A stretch of DNA of 64,000 bases. Origin: Taenia hydatigena. Lineage: Eukaryota > Platyhelminthes > Cestoda > Cyclophyllidea > Taeniidae. The translations under genes and the position numbers were made by a program. The stretch is from positions 17,822 through 81,821 of the forward strand of contig JADWOT020000607.1 of NCBI GenBank assembly GCA_036345935.2, written 5' to 3'. The notes beneath the pieces were generated by a model. It saw only the letters and a program-made list of their open reading frames with translations. It ran no database searches and had not been told where the DNA came from. Positions 37,694-50,886 of this stretch are shown piece after piece (position 1 is the first letter of the stretch; each line of letters starts with the position of its first letter).

Positions 37694-38245
37694 AGTAGGC
37701 GCCACAGGCACATCAGCCTATGAGACATGTGACCTTGGCACACGAGGTGGCTTCTGCACCCACACATTGGACAATATGAGGTGATGCTTCGTGTGGGTGG
37801 ATGAGCATCCATCTCTAAAGCATGCTATGGTCAATCTGCACAGGCACGAAAGTTACGCCAACGTAGGAGGTCAATTCATGCTGTAAAACTCCCGCCAATC
37901 CATGGTGACCCCAATACGTAGACTGCTGGGATGCGGCAGGTTTGGAGTGTTGTCAACGGGGAATATTCCTTTTGTGCAAGTTGTATTTGCCAGAGCAATT
38001 TTGCAGCCTAAGGCGAGACACCTAATCAAGTTTACAAGATTACTTACTTTCGTAGACTGATTTGCCTACCATCCTTGGTAAAATTTACTCGAAGCAAATC
38101 TGCGGTTGCGAGGAACCATCTGAATGAACTTTACTGAGTGGTCATAAAAGCAATATAACTGCGTTTACTTGGGTGCTTAATTTGACGATGGTGTAATGGA
38201 AATAGAAGGTAAAGCATTTGGTTAGAGCAGTCCCTTCATCAACGA
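37694..38245. other. Shared upstream region of the EG95-like gene
   Basis: Closely matches, inverted, 50300-50839. Similarity is highest near the TATA box and declines outward. No separate gene seen; probably promoter-proximal control sequence. Confidence 0.45.
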
Positions 38246-41200
38246 TTCATAATCATAACCCGCTTTCCACGAACAAGTTGTATAAATGGAGACCAACAAC
38301 AATTGAAATGAGTCGACATGACTAGCGACTTCCAGCATTTATCTCTCTTGAAAGATTGCACTGAATACTGCTCCCATGCATGAAGATAAAGAAGTGGCTG
38401 CAACCAAATGCGAACTGAGGGACATGATGATGGATGGTGAATGCGTACGATATCCGCAGGTCTGTAACAAATATACATTGTGCTTGAATAGTTGATTGCC
38501 ATTACATTAATCAAGAGGTACTTGTGTGCTCGACACCATTTCACTTTTGATGTGCCACCTTCAATAGCGTTTCCGCATTCCTTATCGTCGTGATGTGGGA
38601 AGTTGTACTGACTAACATGGGTGGATTCAAGGCTCGACGACATCAACTATCTGTTCGACTATTTAGTAGATCTCATCCGAGGCGGCACGAATCACGGCAG
38701 ATCTTGTACTTGTGTTCAAGCTTGCCATTTCAATCACAACGAGGCGTAATGCTTCCAAACCCTTCCACGAACTCAACGCTTGCTCTACAGTTATTTAACG
38801 CTTGCAAGTCAAACAATTTATGCTTAAAATAGGTCAGAACCGATAGAATTATCTGAGTAGCATCTGTTTAGTTGCCTAAAACACGAAATACACCTCTGCT
38901 TCTTTAAAACAATGAATCACAACTAGTTCGTCACCCAACTAGCCCCAAAGTAAAGAATCGCGGATGTCCTCTACAATTAGTTACATGTTCTAAGAAGAGG
39001 GAGAGATTTTAGTTAACCAGTCAAGCATTATGTTAGGCATTACAGGTGGAGTGGAATGGCAAAGTTAGCAAGCGGGCTTGACAACGAATTTAAAGCGATT
39101 TCGTCTGCTTTGCCAGATTGGTTGGCGTGTGCGTGGCTGTGTAGCAGCAGGGTGGCCAATGAGAGGTGGCGGAGGCAGAGCATTTGGTTGGTTTGACCCT
39201 ATGTTAATCACTAACACAATCAGCACACATCCCCATGTGATGCCTGCCCATCGGGAGGATTGTGCAGGGTGTTAAGACTTAGAGTTATTTACGATGCTGC
39301 CACGACAATGGCGGCTTATTAAAGGTGGAATGAAGCGACTCCTTATGGGAACGTTGGCACCATAGATTCCTATGCTACCAAACATGATCAGAAATGGGGA
39401 TCTGAGATTCACCGCGCAGCATCCATAATTCAGGACTCGATGATGGTGCGTGAGTGTAACCTGACTTTCCCACACACTTACTTGTTCGTCCCTATTCCTC
39501 CACGTCAATCTCTACCGAACAGCTGTATCTTACTTTCCCAATTACCCATCCTCGTGGTAGACCTGATCACCGCCTTTCTTTAATGCTGTACATTCCATAA
39601 CAGATTGTATTCTACACCATTCTCCTCTATCAACAATTTGCTGTGCTCCGAATAGATGATTAGGCTAAGCAAACCAAATAATGAGTTGTGCGAATTCAAA
39701 TTGACAAGTGACGCCTTTGCTAAACGTTCCATTCGCTCGATGATAAAGTCACGTCCCGAGAAAACTAATCGAAGATGCAAACAAACCCCATTTTACCAGT
39801 AATTCTCAAATACGAGTAAGACAGATGAGCACCTTTGACGCTAAGCTACTTTTAAGTCGAAGATTTAGTTATCATGTCAGCTACGTCCGTTGTCGAAGCG
39901 TTTGAATTTAAGAGGATTTCTGGATACCGTGTCCACACAGAACTGCTTTACAGTGTACGAACTCTCATGCGCCTTCTGACTAAGTGAGGTGTCCACTGCG
40001 ATCCGCAGCGCCATGTTCAGCATTTCGCCATGGTGGAGGGGCACAAGTTGTATCGATCCACCATGTGGAAATGGTGCAATTTGTGCACAATTCAGCTGCA
40101 CCGCCTAGATGATTTTTTTGGTTGTGCATTAGTAAGAATCAAATAACTGAATGTGGTACTGATACGTTTTGCGTGGCAAATCTGTCCAAATTCTTCATAC
40201 GCTCTTATCAAACATGATTGCCTTGATTTCGTGCAACCAGTTAGGGACATTCTACTTCGTTGAACTTCAAGGAGATAAACTTAAAATACAAATACACGAC
40301 ACAGGTATTGCACGTAGTCGAAACAGAGCAATGATCCCAAGCCAATTTTCGACCACCATGATTTGTTTTGCTGTCTGCAGTAAATGGGACAACAATGCCC
40401 TCGAAACTCATATAGCGCACGCTAGCATGCGAGTTGCAAGGCTCATAAAACGGTAACCCACAAATGACCACCATGATATCGCCTTTTGCGTTGCAACAGG
40501 CGATGCGGTGCCAACTGAGATAAAAATCTTAGCACACTTGATGTATTAGCACCAGAGACACCAGAGACGCATGAGTTCTACACCAGGGTGTGTACTCCTC
40601 ACAATAGGTCTCAAATTGCTGCCGGGTGGATCGATCCAACTTATGCTCCCACATCTTTGCGAAACGCTGAACCTGACGTTGAGAACCGCAGCCTATACTC
40701 CGTCCAATCAGAAGGCGCATGACGTAATCATGCACGTTCTGAAATAAAAACAATTTAATTTATCATGCAAGGAAGACATTGAAACACATAAATTATTCTC
40801 TCCACCATAAAATGGGTTCGTGCTTACAGTGGGTCGAGCTTCCTTATGGATTTCGGCTTTGTCGACAAAGAGTGTAGACAGAGTAAGAGGCGCAAGGGTC
40901 TCCTGATGTCTTACAAGTGCCTTCGAATTAAGGACTGCATCTCTGGTTGCTTTTGTAGGGACGTGACTTTACCATCCAGTCAAAGGGGCGTTTCTATAAT
41001 TATATCAATTTGAATTTCGCGCAACCCGTTTTATAAGCTGCAGAGCAATAAAGGCCCATAGAATGGTAAAATCGAAGCTTCTATGAAACATGTAACGTAG
41101 CGAAAAGTGTGCGATTTGGTCTTCGCTAAGAGTATGGGACAGTGAGAAAGTAAAATATACAGGAATCGCTAAAGATTGGCGCAAAGGGATGGAGGCAGGC

Positions 41201-41768
41201 AAATGGACATGTAGAATATTTTCAGTAAATCTATCCACAATCATCTAAACTTAACATCTCAAATGCGATAATCTTAGTGTGCTAGATGGTCTGGAACAAT
41301 TCTAGAATGCCTTTCATCCTAGGATGTCTTGCTTAATTTCACTTTAAAGAAGTTTCCAACAGCACAGCAGCATTCTAGTAAGCTCTGGAGCTTGGCATCC
41401 AGCACCATCTCTCCAGATTGGTTGGCATCACATACTGATGTGTGTCGAGTGTGTTAGTGATCAATGCAGGGTCAAGGCCGGCTAAATGTGTGAGGCTGTG
41501 AAGCGCTCTCTGAATTTGTTACCTCTTATTGGCTACTCTGCTGACATGCAGTCATCCACGCACGCACTCAAGATTCACTGACGTTTTGTAGTGCCGCAAA
41601 AATTACTCTAAATCCTTCGTGCTTATTATGATAATTGTCGGAGCAAATAACTCCGCCTCTCTTTCATCGACGTCTAGTCAAATGTGGATAATATTGCCGT
41701 CTATTTACTTATAAGCAGGCCTGTGATTGCCCTTTCCATAAAACAATTAGTCCATGTCGTTTAGGCTT
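38246..41768 (+). repeat. B block, copy 2
   Basis: Direct counterpart of 9714-13340. Its first part (38.25-39.9 kb) is also the near-identical inverted partner of 48.5-50.28 kb. It contains FnIII-like remnants at 39877-40101 (-), 40169-40456 (+) and about 40560-40750 (+), each matching those of copy 1. The recurrent minus-strand frame at 38239-38646 is described at 9658-10110. Confidence 0.75.
39877..40753. pseudogene. FnIII-like remnants of B copy 2 (both strands)
   Basis: Minus-strand piece 39877-40101 reads MQLNCAQIAPF then GEMLNMALRIAVDTSLSQK. Plus-strand piece 40169-40456 reads GDKLKIQIHDTG then TTMICFAVCSKWDNN and runs to AAACG followed by GTAAC, a possible splice donor that copy 1 lacks. 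The third piece (about 40560-40750) has lost its frame. Confidence 0.3.
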
Positions 41769-42489
41769 GACACTAATCTGTCTCTTTGAACCAGTATTAG
41801 TCGAATTTAATCGCATTTTACACTAACAATCACCATTCAGATTGCACTGATTGATCGTGCAAATCGCCACGAAAATGGGGATTTCCATGGCTGTGCAAAA
41901 TAAAGTCTTCTGTGACTACACGTGACACCACCAAAACCCAGCACAATCGGTCATACCAACCAATAGTATGTGAAGTCACGGTATGCATAAATGCACAACA
42001 ACAAATCAAGTTCTAGGCTCATATGATTGCACAGCACTCACATAAGTACAGACTAAGGGAGATGTAAATGGAACGCATTTCTGGACCGGAGGTGTCGTTT
42101 CAACTCTGGCTCACTTGTATGGTAACCTCAATCTTGCATGGTGATTCCGCGTTGGCGATCGGTAAGATCATCAAATTTTGTTACTCTGCTCCGAACAGCA
42201 TACGAGTATAAATATTAATAAAATTGTAATTCTTCTTCGGATTGATGATTCATAATGGGTGGCTAATGATTCCCAAATTCTAAACGGCTGAAAACTGTAA
42301 GTAGTGGCTTAATTACTTCTCGTTTCTTTATACGCCACTTCCCACCTCGTCACATCTAAATCGGTGCGAAATTACTGAGGGAACACTTTTTATTGCCCAA
42401 GTCGCTCATCTGACCTTCTCTTTCATGATAATTTTAAAAATAATTTTGTATTGTATTAAGCAGGTCCTCGACTTGCGGAGTCAGTATTC
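41769..42489. other. Segment unique to this B/C junction
   Basis: Absent from the matching places in the 13.3-kb and 54.4-kb copies, which run straight through. Carries only the leader-exon candidate at 42068-42161. Confidence 0.5.
42068..42161 (+). pseudogene. Leader-exon candidate of a 45W-like gene
   Basis: ATG at 42068 opens a 31-codon frame containing FQLWLTCMVTSILHGDSALA, ending one base into a codon at GTAAGA (donor 42162). LHGDSAL is shared with the leader of the gene at 62531 and the phase is the same. Length is a little greater than usual and no clear TATA is seen. The downstream FnIII exon (42995-43362) has stops, so this is probably the 5' end of a dead gene, although the exon itself looks usable. 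Confidence 0.5.
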
Positions 42490-42994
42490 ATGAAACCCCA
42501 TTTACTCAAGGCACGTAGATGCATATTTACCGTCACTGCAAGAATGAGCACACTACGGTAAATTGAAGTAGCATGTCCCAAGTTCGTACGGGTTTGAAAA
42601 TACTGTACTCAGTCTAAAACGAACGAATGAGCCTGACTACAACTACAGGCTCTGTTATGCATGCTGTCGCTTTGAACTATACTAACTGATGTGTCGTTGA
42701 GGCCAGAAGTCGTCACACCTCTTATCACCACCCATGCTAATCAAATCACATTTCATGCCTACTTCTAGTCGTTCTAGTTGATGCCTCAGTCAACATCAAA
42801 CGCGCCTATCAACTAGGTTGTAAGTCAAATTAATTAATGCTAAATCGTGATTAAAGATAATGCGTCCAAAGCAGAAGCGTGCAACGCTTTAGGGAATGCC
42901 AGTAATTGTGGCTAAAATAAGTCTCATCAGTTCAACGGGATGGTTACACCTTCCACATAATCTGCCAGAACTCTTTTTGTATTTCTTTTGTCAG

Positions 42995-43362
42995 CAGAGT
43001 ACCATTGTGCAATGTTGAGCCCACGTATCATGCGTCACCTCAACTGTCGTGGTAAAGGTGATAAAGGACTTGTAAACAGTAGTGTGAATGGAGCATCTGT
43101 AGCCATCTTTACCACCGAGGGACGTTGATCACGAAATTCAATATAATTGCTTGCACATCAGAACGCATTTTGGTCAGTGTGCCACTAAACTTGCATAAAA
43201 ATGGAAGATTAGTTTGTGGTGAGAAGTCGCAAGAGCTTGTACGCTCACGATGGCGGAATTTTCAGACTGGAATGTCACCGTTGACGGATTGAATGGCGAC
43301 GCACGATACTCACTGACTGCGCGTGCACATGCCAATGGCGCATCCAGAATAATCTACACCAG
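42995..43362 (+). pseudogene. FnIII exon, broken in its middle
   Basis: Preceded by an excellent acceptor (TTTCTTTTGTCAG) and ended by a consensus donor (CCAG then GTAAGT at 43363). The start reads VPLCNVEPTYHASPQLSW, then hits TAA. The C-terminal half (about 43246-43362) is a textbook FnIII strand E-G pattern: FSDWNVTVDGLNGDARYSLT then ARAHANGASRIIYT. The two halves are separated by stops and frame changes. The second copy (55081-55445) shares the TAA after LSW, which suggests inactivation before the block was duplicated, though the splice sites here remain perfect. Confidence 0.5.
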
Positions 43363-43501
43363 GTAAGTTGTTTCACTGACCATAGATAGGCCAGCAAGTA
43401 TGACCATGATGCGCAGCTCTATATCTAGTGATGATGTATGCAGACTGAAATGAATGTGAGAATCACACCCTCGTGTCACTCCTCCTACTTCCCTTGGGAT
43501 T

Positions 43502-43696
43502 ATGCACATGGATGCGGTGATCGTTAGTGTGATGAAACAAAGCAATAGTGTGGCTTTATCTTGCCAGTCGCAGGTCCTATCGAAAGGACCGATGGAACCT
43601 GGTGCAGTGCCATGTGACGCGATGTTTGCCTCATCCGGTTATCTTTGCAGTACTAGATTAATTTGGCACAGTCGGACAGAAGTTTATTGGGTTTAA
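43502..43696 (+). pseudogene. Possible second FnIII-like exon remnant
   Basis: Open for 64 codons, containing SVMKQSNSVALSCQSQ, which resembles an FnIII A-B strand, then GPMEPGAVPCDAMFASS. The copy at about 55570-55800 has a stop in the same stretch. Its opposite strand is also open in both copies, so coding direction is not certain. Confidence 0.25.
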
Positions 43697-44440
43697 GCTA
43701 CAGCACGATTCTAAACCAACCGCGGCTTGAGGTTCTGTCTTAATGGATCGTTTGTGTCAATAAATGGTTGTTGAGTTAACAAAAACTTGCATGCAACTTA
43801 CGAATGTTATTGAGGCATTCGCGTTTCATCCCAGCTCTCTCGAACAATTGGTGTCACACATTGGCAAGGCAGGGATATCCAGGAAGGCACCTTGAACTGC
43901 CATTGTAATGTAGACATCACAGCGAAAGGAACATCTACAGGAATGACACGAATGCATGTGATCTTACACTGTCTCCTACGTTGAACATTCTACACAGCAT
44001 TCTGTACAGCAAAGTCGTGCCTCTGAGACCTTTTCAACGGATTACGGAGTGTTACAAGGAGACGAAATTGGGAGCGGTTTATGAACGATTCCAAAATAGC
44101 GGGGAGGAGCAGAGCACATTGGATTTAATCCTATGCAGGAGGCACACACTCTCAAATGTGTCACAGTGAAGTGGCTGAGAAGTGAGTCAAATGGCACAAA
44201 ACACAAACAGTACGCATTGTGGTCCGTGCTCCTTCAATAGCTCGAATGAATGTGTTATTGTCACAGCTTTCCACTCCTAAGTATCGTGCAGTGGAGGGCA
44301 AGTTTAATCTCCGTTGCCATCAACATTCCACAACATCTGCATCATTACTACTGGCTTCGAAACTAGTCACAAATATTTGAGAAACGCCTTTTCTTTACCT
44401 GCTTCTGCCCTATAGGACTTTGAATCCCCGCGTCTCAACG

Positions 44441-47400
44441 CGTTCGCTTGCACCCCCTTTTAAAAACCGACGGACCAAAACTTGCTAATTTCCTGAAATT
44501 GCAAGTAAGATACGGTTTTACGTGTGAATTTATAAAGCAATGTTTGATTTTTTTCACTCACCTCGTCACAGTGAACGAGGAGTGGTTTAAACTGGCTTTG
44601 AAAGCCTGTCTTAACCTCTCCTGATCTTCATGCAATGCAAGAGCTACAACTACCATGGCTTAAGATTCCTAGTGGAATTAATGTCCAAGTTTATCACGAT
44701 TTCTGCCTAACTTTAAGGTCATGCTACACACTTGTGGGATGTCTTGCCAGAGGGCCTAAATAAACCGAATTATTCAGAAAATAAACTGTGCAATAAGGCT
44801 TACTCTCCTTTAAAACTGAGGGTAGGCAGCATTGCCAATCTCGTCTAGAAATTTTGCAGCATTCGTCACCGAGATAATCTTAAAAGAATTTTGGGCAAAG
44901 ATGCTTAAACAACAAGTGGATCTGATTTGCCATTCGGTCAGTTGGTAGCTTGCTATGGAACCTCGAATAATCTATTGAGATGCATTAAAATAACGAAAGG
45001 CAGACTGAGTTCTGTGCGGAACCCCAATTCGGATGGTGGAAGTAAGCAATGCGCCAGCGTTCCCACCTGTATGAGAGGGCTATTCATCGCAATTTGATTG
45101 CCTAATTTAATTTTTTACTTAAGTGAGGTGATGTATTGCCTGCTTTGCAAGCCAGTGCGCAAAATGAGAGCAGGAAGGTGTAGATAAAGTAAATGGCCCG
45201 TTCACATGCTAAAATCCTCTGTTGTAGAAAGATTCATTAGAAGCTAAGCCCTAACTGAGGATTGAAGGCATGAGAAGTGATGAGGTGATGTCGCAATGAG
45301 GGACATTGGCATGTGATCCGCCGCATAATCACTAGGCGTACTGCTATGCTCAAGCGATCTGACGCAGGAAAACGCCGCCGTCACATGCTAGAGATGGGGT
45401 GAGGCTAAAATATTCCAAATTATCCATTGCTACCTACTTCAGCTAAAGGGCTTATGCAGAAATGCCGATTGGTAGTGAGAACGCGTAGGTGGGTGTCACA
45501 GGAGAGGTTCACACTTCCATGGAATTAGACATCGCACAATAGCTGTACTTATGGTAGAATCTCCTCCACAAATTGTTCAAAATTGTCTTGGGTGGTATTC
45601 TATTAGATTTGCCCTGCAATAGAGGCAAGACACAAGTCTCCATTGTCTGATTTGCAGTTTAGGTCTCAACATAAAAGAAATTAACGTCGCACTTACCGCA
45701 AATGAGACGTGAAAAGCTACAAAGTTGATAAATGAATGCTAGAGAGAAGCCTTGGTGTTGATAATTACGGTCCTTCCTTCCTCATCACCACCCTTTCACA
45801 ACTCTCCTGTTTTCGATCGTGCTTAGATCATTGGCCACACTTTTGTCAGTGTATTACTTCCACGATGGTAGAACGAACACATGACTCCCACTAAAGACGG
45901 ACCATGTATACAGTTGTGGAGCTATGAGCTGCTGGGTTTTTGGAAGGACCATTAAGACTGGCGATTTATCGGTGCAAAACTAAACGTTTAACGAAAAATG
46001 CTTTGATAAACATGTTTAAATCAGGTAGTGCTTGTGTCCAACACATCCGCTTGACGCATTTTCGACTGGAGCTGACAAGTGTTTGGTCAATAGGGAATTT
46101 CGGAGCAGTCCACAACACCAGAAAAGGCATGTCTGATTTTGTTATTATCTGAGTTATTCAGAATGTGTGTTCATTAATTTACTTCGCAACGGGAAGTTGG
46201 ATTCGTCTGCTTGGCTTCTAGTTCAACCGAGCCTATCTTGATGCCAATTATTTACCGCAGTGTTAAACTTCGACAGACGAGACTCCAGTGCAATTAATCC
46301 GTGTTATATGAAACCACTGTTCGCTCTTCTTATCAAAGTTAGAAGCCAATTCCAGGTACGTCTGCAGTGACCCTTACGTTCTTTGACACCAATTACTTAC
46401 ATACTCCTGTTGATGAGCATTGCTGAGCGAGCCGCATTTTTCCATTTTGCAGCTCGCATTCTCGAATACAGCCTCCGCAAGTTTCGACACGGAGCATGAC
46501 AATTCTATTTGAATTCATGAAGACCCGATTTTGACAGATTCCGTAGATTTCATGTGGAGTGGTGAGTAGAATGATCAGCGTTAGCGACTGCGACAACTGT
46601 GATCATGCATAAGAGATTGTCCTTCTCCTTTAGTCGAGGCATGCCAATCACTGACACAAGTGACTGTTCTTTTTGTATTCACGAAAATCAGCTGGATCGG
46701 GTGATGACCCATAAAGCCCACACAATGAAAAACTCAACTTAGGCTTCGAAAACGTCAAAGGAAGCGGCAAGGAGCAAAGCCAGTTTTTAACTGTTTCATT
46801 ATTAGCTGCGTCACCCTCGGGCAGAGGCTGATTTCACTGAATTTTACTGGCACTGTCCAAAAATGTGCTCAAATTTAATGGGCACAAAATTCAGGAAGAT
46901 GCAAGTATTATCGTGTCAGATACTGCCTCGTCTCAAGTACCCGCATATTTCGTAAAATAATGTCTCCCAATTAGCAAGGATGTCGCTTAGTAAGTCAAAT
47001 AAGTGATTACAAATCTTGCGAGTTAATTTGTTTTACGGGGCGGCCATATTAAGTGGTGCCCTAATTGGGCCTGTTCCGACTCTCAGGAATTGCGCACAAC
47101 CTCATTATTTGTGATGAAGCAAATGATCGTCGCGATCGGAGACTCGTAACTAAGAGACTACGTGCATTGTCGATTAAGATTACGACAAATACGCATGTAG
47201 TCGTGCTTCACTTATTTGTCCCTTGAAGATTATAGCAATCGTTTTCGATTATGCGCATGTTCTTCACTAATCTCGGACAATTCTTAGTAAACTTCTTTCA
47301 CATCTTATCATGGTTGTGTTATTTTATCACCGCACCTTAAGAACAGATGATGACTTGCCTACGCGCTTGCAAGTTCTGTATTGTTCTGCCTGATTTCGCG

Positions 47401-48484
47401 TTTCGTTTGCGTGTGAGACGTGTATTATGCTACCATCTTCAAGCGAGTAGCAAATCTAAAAGGCGGAAATAAATTACTACTATCAACACGAGACTGCACT
47501 CTCTCTCCTGATTTCATCAACAAATTTTCTTAAGTTATATCGTTTTAGCCAACAGGCGGAGAGTTGGACATCCATGAAGCAACAGCTAGACCGGCGAGGC
47601 GGGGGTCGGATGATGAGCCAGTTATCCAGTCAGCCGGCTGGATAGTCATGATGCCAGACAAACATCCGTGTAAGCAGGCCAGTGGGCAGAAATTCAGCCG
47701 AGAACGGTTGAGTACAATCGCTACACAAACTGAAACGCTTTATATTGCAGTACATCCCACTGCAATACTTGTTTAAAGTCTAATTTGTGGGTGTCTAAAC
47801 AAACTACATGGAAGAATAATTTGTAGCTACCATTCTGATGGTGACGAGGAATGCAAACAATTTGCACAAATAAGGAGCACTAGATGTAAGTGCCCATAGT
47901 AAATTAAACTAGCATGTACCAAGCAACTCCACGTCTCGTTAAACTAAAACCAAGCAGATAATTCTTTCTTTGCGCGTCGGAACAAATTTATGAGCATATT
48001 TTTCTAATAAACTAGATATTGCTGTCGCTGTTGCCGTTGCCTATCTCATTCATCCTACAACGTTCGTGATTGTCATACGCTTTATTTGTGCATAAGTGGT
48101 CAAGCTATCGGTAGCGTTTGTGTCGGTGTGGATTCAGCTTAAAATATCGTTGATGAAACGCATTGCCCTTCCCATCCCTCATGGTGAACTGATTTACGGA
48201 AGATGCTTCGCCTCCCATAAATTGACGATTCCTCTGCCCTAGTTTTCCGTCACCCTCTGTGTCTACTGATGTCTACATGCATTAAAATTGTAAACAGAAA
48301 GCTTAAAGCATTGTGGCATGAATTAAATACCATCTATTTGCTCATACTCAGATGGGAATAGATAGACGGATGTGGCTGTAAATTCAGCTAAAGATCTATC
48401 CATCAAAGGCGAGACTACTATCAATGGATGAGGCGACTGGGAGTAGAAACCCACGCAGTCCTGACGGCGACTTGGCAGTTCTGT
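44441..48484 (-). repeat. A block, copy 4 (inverted)
   Basis: Reverse complement of 28330-32565 along its length, missing about 700 bp near 45.57 kb relative to copy 1. Contains the longest version of the Cys-rich frame (46596-46393). Confidence 0.75.
46393..46596 (-). pseudogene. Cysteine-rich open frame in A copy 4
   Basis: 67 codons from ATG to TAA, ending RVETCGGCIRECELQNGKM, RLAQQCSSTGVCK. About 38 bp present between ETC and the second Cys pair in copies 1 and 3 are absent here, which joins the Cys motifs into one frame. The removed piece lacks clean GT-AG ends, so it is more likely a deletion than a lost intron. Family not recognised. Confidence 0.25.
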
Positions 48485-50300
48485 GTGAACACAATATCCA
48501 AAAATCCTCTCAAATTTAAACGCTTCGACAGCGGAGGTAGCTGGCAGGATAACTAAACCTTTAGCTCAAAAGTAGATTAGCGTCAAAAGTGTCCATCTTT
48601 CTTACTCGTATTTGAGAATCAAAGGAAAGAAGTGAAGTTTGTCTGCATCTGCGGTTATTTTTCTCGGAACATGACTTTATCATCGAGCGAATGGAACGCT
48701 TTTGCAGGGGTGTCGCTTGTCAATTTGAATTCGCACGACTCATTATTTGGTTTGCTTAGCCTAATCATCTATTCGGAGCACAGCAAATTGTTGATAGAGG
48801 AGAATGGTGTAGAATACAATCTGTTATGGAATGTACAGCATTAAAGAAAGGCGGTGATCAGGTCTACCACGAGGATGGGTAATTGGGAAAGTAAGATACA
48901 GCTGTTCGGTAGAGATTGGCGTGGAGGAATAGGGACGAACAAGTAAGTGTGTGGGAAAGTCAGGTTACACTCACGCACCATCATCGAGTCCTGAATTATG
49001 GATGCTGCGCGGTGAATCTCAGATCCCCATTTCTGATCATGTTTGGTAGCATAGGAATCTATGGTGCCAACGTTCCCATAAGGAGTCGCTTCATTCCACC
49101 TTTAATAAGCCGCCATTGTCGTGGCAGCATCGTAAATAACTCTAAGTCTTAACACCCTGCACAATCCTCCCGATGGGCAGGCATCACATGGGGATGTGTG
49201 CTGATTGTGTTAGTGATTACACAGGGTCAAATCAACCAAATGCTCTGCCTCCGCCACCTCTCATTGGCCACTCTGCTGCTACGCAGCCACGCACACGCTC
49301 CTTCATCCCCGTCACTCAAGTAAGGCGGTTTTGTGGCAATTCTATCTGCCAACCAATCTAACAAAGCAGACGAAATCGCTTTAAATTCGTTGTCAAGCCC
49401 GCTTGCTAACTTTGCCATTCCACTCCACCTTTAATGCCCAACAAGGTGCGTGACTGACTAACTACAGTCACCACCTTTTCTCGGAACATGCATCCACTCG
49501 TAGAGGGCACCCCCAATTCCTTCCTTTGCGGCTATTTGGGTGCCAAACACGTTGAAGTTCATTGATTCAATGAAGCAGTGGTGCATCTCGTGTTTTAGGC
49601 AACTAAACAGATGCTACTCAGATAATTTTATCGTTTCAGCTCTACTTTAGGCAGAATGTTCGACTTGTATAGAGCAAATAATCATTTTGATGTGATAAAT
49701 CAATCTTAGTTCTCCATGTACCTTCATTAAACGAGCACACGTCTAATTTAGCTAAAGAAATAAATGTGGAACAACTTGGAAGCGTCAAACCTCGTTGTCA
49801 TTGAAAGGGTGAGCTTGAGCACAAGTACAAGCTCTATCGCGATTGTGCCACCTCGGATAATATCTACTGAAATGTCGAACAGATAGTCGATGTCATCGAG
49901 CCTTGAATCCGCCCATGTTGGTCAATACAACTTCCTACATCACGACGATAAGGAACGCAGAAACGCCATTGAAGGTGGCGCATTAAATGTGAAATGGTGT
50001 CGAACATGCAAGTACCTCTTGATTAATGCAATGGCAATTAACTATTCAAGCACAATGTATGTTTGGTATAGACTTACGAGGATCGTACGAATTCAACATC
50101 CATCATCACGTCCTTCAATTCGCATTTGGATGCAGCCACTATTTTATCCCCATGCTCGGGAGCAGCATTCAGTGCACTCTTTCAAAAGAGATAAATGCTG
50201 AAACTTTCTAGTCATGTCGATTCATTTTAGCTGTTGTTAACCTCTATTTATGCGACTTGTTAGTGGAAAGCGGGTTATGATTATGAATTGTTGATGAAGG
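48485..50300 (-). repeat. B block, copy 3 (inverted)
   Basis: Reverse complement of 38.25-39.9 kb, near-identical in parts: the 79-codon frames at 48916-49152 (+) and 39272-39508 (-) differ at only one residue. Adjacent to the promoter of the plus-strand EG95-like copy, mirroring the left arm. Confidence 0.75.
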
Positions 50301-50839
50301 GACTGCTTAAACCAAATGCATTACCTTCTATTTCCATTATACCATCGTCAAATTAAACACACAAGTAAACGCAGTCACTTTATTTTCGTGACCACTTAGT
50401 AAAGTTAATTCAAGTAGTTCCACACAACCGCAGATTTGCATTGAGCAAATTTTATCAAGGATGGTAGGTAAACCAGTCTGCGAAGGTAAGTAATCTTGTA
50501 AAATTGTTTAAGTGTCTCGCCTCAGGCTACGAAATTGCCTAAGCGAACGCAAATTACACGAAAGGAATATTCCCCATTGACAACACTCCAAACCTGCAGC
50601 ATCCCAGCAGTCTACGTATTGGGGTCACCATGGATTGGCGGGAGTTTTACAGCATGAATTGACCTCCTACGTTGGCGTAACTTTCGCGCCTGTGCAGATT
50701 GACCATAGCGCGCTTTGGAGATGGATACTCATCCACCCACACGAAGCATCACCTCATATTGTCCAATGTGTGGGTGCAGAAGCCACCTCGTGTGCCAAGG
50801 TCACATGTCTCATAGGCTGATGTGCTTGTGGCACCTACT

Positions 50840-50847
50840 TATAAATA
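50840..50847 (+). promoter_or_regulatory. TATA box of the plus-strand EG95-like copy
   Basis: TATAAATA 40 bp upstream of the ATG, placed exactly as in the inverted paralogue. Confidence 0.65.
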
Positions 50848-50886
50848 CGTCCTGAGTTGTGCCAACTCCACCTCCTCAAGCTGAAG

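Larger units (their letters stand above)
42490..44440 (+). repeat. C block, copy 1 (with B tail)
   Basis: Collinear with 54560-56520. The same 1.7 kb is deleted between 13.72 and 13.73 kb and largely deleted near 32.6 kb. It holds FnIII-like exon remnants (42995-43362 and 43502-43696). Confidence 0.7.
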
